From assembly GCA_963800975.1 (NCBI GenBank), contig CAWDDB010000003.1, positions 1-12,317 of the forward strand: DNA of 12,317 nt, read 5' to 3'. A program made the position numbers and the translations under genes. This stretch comes from JALYGY01 sp963800975. GTDB lineage: Bacteria > Actinomycetota > Rubrobacteria > Rubrobacterales > Rubrobacteraceae. A model generated the notes under the pieces. It ran no database searches and was not told the DNA's origin. It worked only from the letters and a program-made list of their open reading frames with translations. Shown piece by piece: positions 6,673-12,317 of this stretch. Every line of letters starts with the position of its first letter. The first letter of the stretch is position 1.

Positions 6673-7374
6673 ATGTGCTCCGAGCGTATCGACCCATCGT
6701 ATCCGGCGTCACCTCGAGCGGTATCCAGGGCGTTTGATCGGCGCGACTTCCTGAAGCTTGGTGGGTCCGGACTTCTCGTAACGGTCCTGTTTGGCTCTGT
6801 CGGCCTCGGCAAAGCCTTTGCTCAAGCGGGGTTTTCACCGGGGACGTCTCTCAAAGAGGAGTTCGAGCTGGCCGCCGAGGAGTTCGGAGTGCCCGTCGAA
6901 CTGCTGATGGCGATGGGCTACGTGAACACCCGTTGGGAGATGCCCCCGCCAGAGGCAAACGACTACTTGCCGGGCGATCCGCACGGCTGGGGTTCCTACG
7001 GGATCATGGCCCTGGTGCGGAACCCGTTCTCAGATACCCTGGGCGAGGCGTCCAGGCTCACCGGCATCCCCCAGGAGGTGCTCAAGACGGACCGCGCCGC
7101 GAACATTCGGGGTGGCGCGGCCCTACTCGCCAGTTCCGCGGGGTGGTACGCACCGGGGGAGCTACCGGACTACTTCGGCGCGGTGGCGGGCAGGGGCCTG
7201 GGGGTCGGCCCTAGCTACACGGCGATCGCCGGGATCGGGGGAGGCGAAATGTACGCCGAGCAGGTCTTCGGGACCTTACGGACCGGGGCTACCAAGAAGC
7301 TGTTCTCGGGCGAGACGGTCTCCCTGCCCCTGCAAGCGACCGACTTTGGGATGAGGAACATCTATGGTCGCTAA
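6673..7374 (+). CDS. Tat-exported lysozyme-fold (SLT-like) protein lacking the catalytic Glu
   Basis: Predicted 233-residue exported protein. DRRDFLK (22-28) and the hydrophobic run to about residue 52 (AFAQA) are a near-perfect twin-arginine signal. Residues about 62-158 resemble a small SLT/lysozyme-like domain: a helix with FGVPVELLMAMGY (71-83), then NTRWE (85-89), SYGIMAL (108-114) and NIRGGAALL (144-152), the last typical of lytic transglycosylases. Where these enzymes carry catalytic Glu-Ser, this protein has Asn85-Thr86, so cleavage activity is doubtful and glycan binding more likely. The C-terminal 75 residues have no recognised domain. ATG 6673 is fixed by AAGGAGGGG (6662-6670). Its stop overlaps the amidase start by 11 bp, so translation is probably coupled. 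In several actinobacterial amidases, from family memory, an equivalent domain is fused in front of the amidase, so the pair likely works as one unit. Confidence 0.8.
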   Translation: MCSERIDPSYPASPRAVSRAFDRRDFLKLGGSGLLVTVLFGSVGLGKAFAQAGFSPGTSLKEEFELAAEEFGVPVELLMAMGYVNTRWEMPPPEANDYLPGDPHGWGSYGIMALVRNPFSDTLGEASRLTGIPQEVLKTDRAANIRGGAALLASSAGWYAPGELPDYFGAVAGRGLGVGPSYTAIAGIGGGEMYAEQVFGTLRTGATKKLFSGETVSLPLQATDFGMRNIYGR

Positions 7375-7852
7375 GCCGCCCGTGGTCTGGCGCCCGGCCG
7401 ACTGGTCGAACTACACGGCGGCCTACCGCGAAGCCTCGCAGTTGGACACGATAGTGATCCACGTTACCCAGGGTTCCTACTCTTCGGCGGTCAACTGGTT
7501 TCAGACGCCGGGATCGGAGGTCTCGGCCCACTACGTGGTCCGTGCCTGGGACGGTCAGATAGCCCAGTGTGTGGACGACGCGAACATCGCCTGGCACGCG
7601 GGCGACTGGCGCACAAACCGGTCGTCGCTCAGCATCGAGCACGAGGGGTACTTCGAGGATCCGACCTGGTTCACCGACGAGATGTACCGTTCATCCGCTA
7701 GGCTGGTTGCGCACCTCTGCGGATGGTACGGGATCCCAATAGACCGCCGCCGCATTCTGGGGCACTACGAGGTCTCCTACACGGAGTGCCCTGGTCCGTG
7801 GTGGTGGTGGGATTACTACATGGATCTCGTGTGGCGGTATGCCTGGAGATAG
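7364..7852 (+). CDS. N-acetylmuramoyl-L-alanine amidase (Amidase_2/PGRP family), no own signal peptide
   Basis: Predicted 162-residue zinc amidase that cuts the bond between N-acetylmuramic acid and L-alanine of the stem peptide. Zinc ligands can be placed at H33 (VIHVTQG), H134 (LGHYEV) and C142 (ECPGP); the 8-residue gap between the last two matches T7 lysozyme (H122, C130). T140, two before the Cys, sits where amidase-active PGRPs carry Thr and T7 lysozyme Lys. Other family marks: SAHYVV (54-59), WHAGDW (77-82), SIEHEGY (90-96). The C terminus is unusually Trp-rich, with four Trp in a row at 146-149. The ATG is preceded by GAGGA (7353-7357), and the frame is closed by TGA at 7352-7354, so no N-terminal extension is possible: the protein has no export signal. 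It overlaps the Tat protein's end by 11 bp in the +1 frame. Export together with that partner, or a frameshifted fusion, are the two ways it could reach the wall; both are inferences. Confidence 0.9.
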   Translation: MVAKPPVVWRPADWSNYTAAYREASQLDTIVIHVTQGSYSSAVNWFQTPGSEVSAHYVVRAWDGQIAQCVDDANIAWHAGDWRTNRSSLSIEHEGYFEDPTWFTDEMYRSSARLVAHLCGWYGIPIDRRRILGHYEVSYTECPGPWWWWDYYMDLVWRYAWR

Positions 7853-8098
7853 ACACCCTCGTCTTGACCCGTCTGGTCGGACGGCACCGGGGCTACCGTG
7901 AATGGGTCGACGAGTGCACCCGAATAACCTTCGACTCGAACGGCGCGGCACGACCCCGCGAGGCGAGCTGCTTGTGGTTAGAGTCCGCGCGCCGTCCTTC
8001 GCCGCTCTTGGAGAGAGGCGGGGGGAGGAAAACTGCGCCACACGACGCCGCATAGGACGGCCGGCGGGGCCGCGTGCGGGAGAACAAGCGGGCGCACC

Positions 8099-10105
8099 GT
8101 GACCGCCCCTGGCGCTGGCGGTCGCGCCGTCCCGGGAGGTAAGGGAGCGCACCTGCCCTACATGCCTGGCCTGGACGGGCTACGCGCCCTGGCCGTTATC
8201 GCGGTGCTCCTCTACCATGGCAGCTCCTCCTTTCTTCCGGGAGGATTCCTGGGCGTCGAGATCTTCTTCGTCATCAGCGGCTACCTCATCACCGCGCTGC
8301 TGCTCGCCCAGTGGCGCCAGCGGGGCCGCGTAGACCTCAAGGCATTCTGGATGGGACGCGCCAGGAGGTTGCTGCCCGCCCTCTACGTCGTCCTCGTGGT
8401 AACGCTCGCCTACGCGGTCGTTTTCTTGCCAGGGGAGGTGGCCGGGCTGCGTGGGGACGTGTTGGCGGCCCTGGGGTACGTCACCAACTGGTACCTGATC
8501 TTCGGCCAGGAGTCCTACTTCGAGGCCGTAGGACGTCCTTCGTTGCTCAAGCACCTGTGGTCGTTGGCCGTCGAGGAGCAGTTCTACCTCTTGTGGCCTC
8601 TGGTCTTCGCGATTCTGATGAGCGTAGGCGTGGTAGGCGCGCGGCGGCCTCGCGCGTTGTGCGTGGCCCTCTTCGGGGCCACGGTCTCGGCGCTCCTCAT
8701 GGCGATTCTCTACAGACCGGAGGTGGACCCGTCGCGTTTGTACTACGGAACCGACACGAGGGCCACGGGTCTCCTCCTCGGCGCCGCCCTCGCCTTCGTG
8801 TGGGCGCCGTGGCGGGCGACCCCAGGCGGCGCGAGGGGGTACGCGGCCGCGGGCATGCTGCTCGTCCAGGGACGCGGCGAGAGGCTGCGCCGGTGGTGGG
8901 GATGGATGGCGCCCACCCTCCTCGACGTAGCGGGCATCCTGGCCCTCCTGCTCCTGTGCCTTCTCTGTCTCGGTCTTGGAGAGTTCGATCCCCTCCTCTA
9001 CCGCGGCGGGTTCCTCCTTGTCTCCGTGGCCACCGTGGTGGTGATCATGGCCGTGGCTCGTCCGAACAGCCGCCTCGGGAGCGCGTTGTTGGGACGCCAG
9101 CCGCTGAGGTGGATCGGGCAGCGCTCCTACGGGATCTACCTGTGGCACTGGCCCGTCTACATGGTGACACGGCCGCAGCTGGATGTGGATCTGGGGGGGT
9201 GGGAGCTGTGGGGATTGAGGATTGGGGTCACGCTGATGTTAGCGGACCTCTCCTACAGGTACGTGGAGCTACCAATAAGGAAGGGGGAGTTGGGGCGCGG
9301 ATGGAGGCGGCTGCGTGAGGCTCGAGGGTTCCGCAGTTGGGACCTCGGCGTCCGGTGGGCCGGGGCAGTGGTTCCCGCCCTCGCGGTCTGCGCGGTGCTC
9401 GGGGTGGCGGTGGCCCAGGCCAGGGAGCCCGAGGCACCTTCCTACCTCTCCACCAAAAGGGTCCATCTCGAGGCCCCTGGGTCCGCGGCCGAGCAGCGTG
9501 GCATCGCCGCTCGGGACGCCGCCGAGACGGCGGCTTCTGCCGCGCCCGAGACAAATAAGGCGGCGAGGGTCCCGGCCGGACAGTCCGGAGGAGAGAATCC
9601 GTCGCGCGGGGGCGGCTCCGCAGGGGCGCCCACGGTCACGGCCGTCGGCGACTCGGCGATGCTCGGCGCCGTCAACGCGCTACGGCGGGAGATGACCAAC
9701 CTCGCCGTTATCGACGCGCGGGGTAGCCGTCAGGTCACCGAGGCAATCGCCGTTCTACGGCAGCTCCGCACCTCCGGCCAGCTTGGGGAAGTCGTGATTG
9801 TCCACATAGGCAACAACGGCGTCTTCGCCGACGGTCAGTTCGACGAGATGATGCGGGCAACTGGTGACGGACGCATGGTTCTCGTGGTGAACGTGACGGT
9901 CCCCGACAGCTACAGCTGGGCTCCGAACAACGAGGTGCTGGCCGCAGGGGTAGGAAGGTACCCGGATCGGGCGACGCTGGTCGACTGGCAAGGAATCAGC
10001 GCCGGACACCCCGAGTACTTCTGGGACGGCATACACCTTACCCCAAGGGGCGCGCGAGCCTACGCCAACGCCATCTCCGCCGCCTACGAAGGGTACGGCC
10101 GATGA
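8099..10105 (+). CDS. Acyltransferase-3/SGNH protein, probable OatA-like peptidoglycan O-acetyltransferase
   Basis: Predicted 668-residue membrane protein. Residues about 22-395 form an acyltransferase-3 domain with roughly ten membrane segments and the usual marks: GLDGLRA (24-30), H40 in LLYH, FFVISGYLIT (56-65), GRARRLLP (86-93) and WSLAVEEQFYLLWP (154-167). A last helix (about 420-440) and an Ala/Gly/Ser/Pro linker (441-511) lead outside the cell to a small SGNH domain: AVGDSA with S519, HIGNNG with N572, and WDGIHLT with D643 and H646 as the probable Ser-Asp-His set. This is the OatA architecture: acetyl groups cross the membrane and are placed on muramic acid, protecting the wall from muramidases. 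Other glycans could be the acceptor. The GTG start has no clear ribosome site; ATG 8161, just before GLDGLRA, is a good alternative with AAGGGAG 13 nt upstream. It lies 246 bp downstream of the amidase. In that gap only a short stem-loop (CCGTC/GACGG near 7870) is seen, without a T-tract. Confidence 0.88.
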   Translation: MTAPGAGGRAVPGGKGAHLPYMPGLDGLRALAVIAVLLYHGSSSFLPGGFLGVEIFFVISGYLITALLLAQWRQRGRVDLKAFWMGRARRLLPALYVVLVVTLAYAVVFLPGEVAGLRGDVLAALGYVTNWYLIFGQESYFEAVGRPSLLKHLWSLAVEEQFYLLWPLVFAILMSVGVVGARRPRALCVALFGATVSALLMAILYRPEVDPSRLYYGTDTRATGLLLGAALAFVWAPWRATPGGARGYAAAGMLLVQGRGERLRRWWGWMAPTLLDVAGILALLLLCLLCLGLGEFDPLLYRGGFLLVSVATVVVIMAVARPNSRLGSALLGRQPLRWIGQRSYGIYLWHWPVYMVTRPQLDVDLGGWELWGLRIGVTLMLADLSYRYVELPIRKGELGRGWRRLREARGFRSWDLGVRWAGAVVPALAVCAVLGVAVAQAREPEAPSYLSTKRVHLEAPGSAAEQRGIAARDAAETAASAAPETNKAARVPAGQSGGENPSRGGGSAGAPTVTAVGDSAMLGAVNALRREMTNLAVIDARGSRQVTEAIAVLRQLRTSGQLGEVVIVHIGNNGVFADGQFDEMMRATGDGRMVLVVNVTVPDSYSWAPNNEVLAAGVGRYPDRATLVDWQGISAGHPEYFWDGIHLTPRGARAYANAISAAYEGYGR

Positions 10106-10161
10106 CGAGGATCTGGCGGAGACTCTGAGAAGCCGAAGGCCAGAAGCCAGAGCGGGCTGAC

Positions 10162-10359
10162 CTAGCGGGACATCACGAGTGCGAAGGCGGCCCCGGTAAG
10201 AAACGGCACCACCACGACCACCCAGAACAGGCGCACCGCGAACAACGTGTACCGGAGATCCGGCGGCGGCTGGCGCGAGATCTTGCGGGTGCGCACGCGC
10301 AGGGACCTGCGCTGTTCGTTGAACAGCCGCCCGTCGAACCGCTGGTCGGACTCTGTCAA
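10162..10359 (-). CDS. Small single-pass membrane protein, unknown function
   Basis: Predicted 65-residue protein. The first 38 residues are polar and strongly basic (for example RRSLRVRTRKISRQ, 17-30), followed by one hydrophobic helix (about 39-63, containing FWVVVVVPFL) and a two-residue end. This gives a cytoplasmic basic head with a C-terminal membrane anchor. A TTG start at 10359 is chosen because AGGAGA lies 6 nt upstream on the minus strand (10366-10371); the in-frame reading further upstream to 10539 has no ribosome site and looks non-coding. It converges with the acetyltransferase (56-bp gap) and diverges from the beta-helix gene. No family recognised. The clear ribosome site and compact topology make it likely real, but conservation is untested. 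Confidence 0.55.
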   Translation of the reverse strand: MTESDQRFDGRLFNEQRRSLRVRTRKISRQPPPDLRYTLFAVRLFWVVVVVPFLTGAAFALVMSR

Positions 10360-10446
10360 AGCCGTTCTCCTGGCATCCCCGCGCTTCTCCGTGCCGAAGC
10401 ACTGTACCGATTTTAGCCGCCAGGATACGCGCCGGTGAACCTTGAT

Positions 10447-10471
10447 CTCGCGAACCGCTACCGGTTGCGAG
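10447..10471. repeat. Strong hairpin in the divergent intergenic gap
   Basis: CTCGC (10447-10451) pairs with GCGAG (10467-10471), and AACCG (10453-10457) with CGGTT (10462-10466), around a CTAC loop with a single bulged G (10452). This gives ten base pairs in 25 nt. It sits between the small membrane protein (-) and the beta-helix gene (+). No T-tract flanks it, so an operator or a transcript-leader structure is as likely as a terminator. Confidence 0.45.
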
Positions 10472-10557
10472 CCCGCCAGTAAGCCTGCGCAACATGTGGC
10501 GCGCGGCCGGAGAACCGGAGCCCCGAGCACCGCCTCCACCCGGGCGAAGTAGGGCCG

Positions 10558-10575
10558 TTTCGAGACCCCTCGAAA
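10558..10575. promoter_or_regulatory. Candidate operator palindrome upstream of the beta-helix gene
   Basis: TTTCGAG (10558-10564) and CTCGAAA (10569-10575) are exact reverse complements separated by 4 bp, an 18-bp dyad of the size bound by dimeric repressors. It lies about 40 bp before a TATAGT (10613-10618) that could be a -10 box; the nearest -35-like TTGGGC (10584-10589) is spaced 23 bp away, too far for a normal promoter. The dyad is clear; its regulatory role is inferred. Confidence 0.35.
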
Positions 10576-10687
10576 AGTTCGTCTTGGGCTTCCGTGCTAC
10601 AAGCTAACCATGTATAGTACCGCCGGCAACGAGCCGTGCTGGTTCTCGGGGAAAAGGGTACGGACACGTGAGGAAGGAAAAAGAAGC

Positions 10688-12043
10688 ATGATCCAGAAAA
10701 CGCCAGCGACCTCTGCCGTGCGCTCCAGATTGATCAGGTGCGCAACCCTTGCGCTCGCCCTGCTGCTGGCGGCGACGGTCGGGCTGACCATTCGGGTTGG
10801 CCTCGCTCATGCCGCCACCTTCACCGTAACCAACACGGACGACTCGGGCGCCGGGAGCCTCAGGCAGGCCATAACCGACGCCAACGCCACCCCCAACACC
10901 ACCGGCCCCGACACCATCAGCTTCTCTATCCCGGCCGCCACGGATCCGGGGTGCGCCGCGGGCAGCGGGGTATGCACCATCTCCCCGGCCAACGCCCTGC
11001 CCGACATCACCGAGGCGGTGACGATAAACGGCTACAGCCAGAGCGGCGCCTCCCCTAACACGCTCGCGGCCGGCAACAACGCAAAACTCAAGATAGAGCT
11101 CAACGGGGTCCTCGACACGCTGTTCGTTCCCGGGATCAATATCACGGGCCCGAACAGCGTCGTGAAAGGCCTGAGCATCTACGGCTGGGACAACGGCGTA
11201 CAGGTCATTGGCGCTGGCGCGAGCGGCAACAGGATCGAGGGCAATTACATAGGCCTGGAAGCCGACGGAACCGCCGGAGTTGGCAACTTCTCGGGCGGCG
11301 TAGAGATCTTCTCAGCGCCGAACAACGTGGTGGGCGGGACCTCCGCGGGTGCTGCCAACATAATCTCCAACAGCGGATCGAACGACGATGGCGTCGAAGT
11401 TCTTGGTAGCGGTGCGACGGGCAACTCCATCCTCAGAAACTCCATTTACTCCAACGGCGGGCTCGGCATCGACCTCAACAGCGACAACGAAGACCCCTTC
11501 GACGTCACCCCCAACGACCCCCAGGACCCCGACCCAGGCCCCAACCTCCTCCAGAACTTCCCCACCATCACCTCCGCCACTACCCCAGACGGGCAATCGG
11601 CCTCCGTCCAGGGCACCCTCAACTCCAACCCAAACGAAGCCTTCACCCTCCGCTTCTTCTCCAGCCCCCAGGCCGACCCCTCAGGCTACGGCGAGGGCAA
11701 GACCTTCCTAGGGCAGACCAACGTCGCCGTCAACGCGGGTGGCAACGCCTCCTTCTCCTTCTCCACCGCTGTCCCCGTGGCAGCGGGAGAGGTCGTGAGC
11801 GCGACGGCGACCAACGTCTCAACGGGGGACACCTCGGAGTTCTCCGAGGCGGTGGAGGTGGCGGACGAGACCGGACCGAGGGTGGTATCGACCAGGCCAG
11901 AGGACGGGGCTAGGGGGGTGCCTGCCAGAGCCAACGTCTTCGCGACGTTCTCGGAGGCGATGAGGCCCTCCTCGATCAACGCCAACACCTTCAAGCTCTT
12001 TTTGAGGGAGGGGGGCACCCAGACTCCGTGCCCGCCCAGGTGA
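10688..12043 (+). CDS. Secreted right-handed beta-helix protein, C-terminal Ig-like domain truncated by frameshift
   Basis: The open frame gives 451 residues. Residues 1-43 are a Sec signal with a basic start and a hydrophobic core, ending AHA-A. Residues 44-265 read as a right-handed parallel beta-helix of the type opening with TFTVTNTDDSGAGSLRQAI, with short NxI/GN turns such as NRIEGNYIGL (181-190). Residues 266-392 match the domain that commonly follows such helices (NDPQDPDPGPNLLQNFP at 276-292, GYGEGKTFLGQT at 333-344, EFSEAVEV at 384-391). From 395 (ETGPRVVSTRPEDGARGVP) an Ig-like domain of the SbsA type begins but is cut after TQTPCPPR by TGA at 12041-12043; its missing strands continue in another frame. 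ATG 10688 is chosen for AGGAAGGA (10671-10678) and for a normal signal peptide; ATG 10610 adds 26 residues of non-signal sequence. Surface or adhesive role inferred; ligand unknown. Confidence 0.8.
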   Translation: MIQKTPATSAVRSRLIRCATLALALLLAATVGLTIRVGLAHAATFTVTNTDDSGAGSLRQAITDANATPNTTGPDTISFSIPAATDPGCAAGSGVCTISPANALPDITEAVTINGYSQSGASPNTLAAGNNAKLKIELNGVLDTLFVPGINITGPNSVVKGLSIYGWDNGVQVIGAGASGNRIEGNYIGLEADGTAGVGNFSGGVEIFSAPNNVVGGTSAGAANIISNSGSNDDGVEVLGSGATGNSILRNSIYSNGGLGIDLNSDNEDPFDVTPNDPQDPDPGPNLLQNFPTITSATTPDGQSASVQGTLNSNPNEAFTLRFFSSPQADPSGYGEGKTFLGQTNVAVNAGGNASFSFSTAVPVAAGEVVSATATNVSTGDTSEFSEAVEVADETGPRVVSTRPEDGARGVPARANVFATFSEAMRPSSINANTFKLFLREGGTQTPCPPR

Positions 12044-12198
12044 GCTACGACGCTGCCTTGAAGCGCGCCAGCCTGAATCCTGACGCGGACCTCGCGCCCG
12101 GGGGGAGCTACGTGGCCACGGTGACCACCGGGGCTAGGGACGTCTCGGGGAACCCGTTGGCGGAGAGGAAGAACTTCCGTTTCACCGTGGCTCGGTAG
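12028..12198 (+). pseudogene. Frameshifted continuation of the Ig-like domain
   Basis: Starting at GTG 12028 in the -1 frame relative to the preceding gene, the sequence reads VPAQVSYDAALKRASLNPDA, then a GGSYVATVTTGARDVSGNPL stretch, ending FRFTVAR at TAG 12196-12198. This is exactly the second half of the SbsA-type Ig-like domain begun upstream. Restoring one base anywhere in 12010-12027 joins the frames; the six-G run at 12010-12015 is the likeliest slippage point. It has no start signal of its own and should be read as the true C terminus of the beta-helix protein. Sequencing error, a recent deletion or phase-variable slippage all fit. Confidence 0.8.
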
Positions 12199-12270
12199 GA
12201 CGTCGGAAGCCAGCAGCGGCGGGACCTGGAAGTAAAGCCCGCTGTCTGAAGCATGTTGCCAATTGCAGAT

Positions 12271-12291
12271 GGCTCGATCTAACCGCGAGCC
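12271..12291. terminator. Possible stem-loop after the beta-helix gene
   Basis: GGCTCG (12271-12276) pairs with CGAGCC (12286-12291) over a 9-nt loop, 73 bp past the stop at 12198. There is no T-tract, so termination is only a suggestion. The rest of 12199-12317 shows no gene. Confidence 0.25.
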
Positions 12292-12317
12292 GATCTAGAC
12301 TCCTCGCGTCTGGAGCC

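Noticed and set aside
7798..7811. GGTGGTGGTGGG as a regulatory G-quadruplex
   Set aside because: It would have only two tetrads and lies inside coding sequence where it simply encodes tandem Trp.
7900..8040. tRNA-like fragments (GTTCGAGTC on the minus strand, GGTTAGAGTCC on the plus)
   Set aside because: No acceptor, D-arm or consistent T-arm stem can be folded around them on either strand.
10610..10687. ATG 10610 as start of the beta-helix protein
   Set aside because: No ribosome site, the extension disrupts a normal signal peptide, and it overlaps a -10-like TATAGT.

Overview
The window is GC-rich throughout (coding third positions mostly G or C) and carries an actinobacterial gene set: two Tat-exported proteins, a LAxTG-type sortase signal, a PhoD phosphatase, a CodA/CodB pair, an OatA-like wall acetyltransferase and a secreted beta-helix protein with a C-terminal Ig-like domain. 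The style of the secreted proteins suggests a deep-branching actinobacterium such as Rubrobacter. This is an inference from family resemblance; no marker gene is present.

Layout. 138-946 (+): two small secreted proteins, the first ending in a LAxTG wall-sorting signal, the second a cysteine-containing protein with degenerate calcium-binding-type repeats. 947-1133: a convergent gap holding a 123-bp nested palindromic element. 1134-2795 (-): phoD, an exported phosphodiesterase/alkaline phosphatase. 2796-3216: a gene-poor gap with a candidate promoter for the next operon. 3217-6019 (+): codA and codB, cytosine deaminase plus NCS1 permease, a pyrimidine-salvage operon. 6020-6593: a gene-poor stretch with possible decayed coding sequence, followed by a strong sigma70-like promoter at 6594-6621. 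6673-7852 (+): a Tat-exported lysozyme-fold protein overlapping by 11 bp a leaderless N-acetylmuramoyl-L-alanine amidase. 8099-10105 (+): an acyltransferase-3/SGNH protein that probably O-acetylates peptidoglycan. 10162-10359 (-): a small one-pass membrane protein. 10360-10687: a regulatory gap with two hairpin or palindromic elements. 10688-12198 (+): a secreted right-handed beta-helix protein whose last Ig-like domain is interrupted by a single-base frameshift.

Themes. Most of the window serves the cell surface: wall anchoring (LAxTG), wall cutting (amidase pair), wall protection (O-acetylation), phosphate scavenging (PhoD) and an extracellular beta-helix protein. The codA-codB operon is the only clear cytoplasmic metabolic unit. 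No mobile element, CRISPR array, tRNA or rRNA was found. The most interesting items are the split lysozyme-fold/amidase gene pair, in which only the first partner has an export signal and lacks the expected catalytic glutamate, and the nested palindrome at 967-1089.
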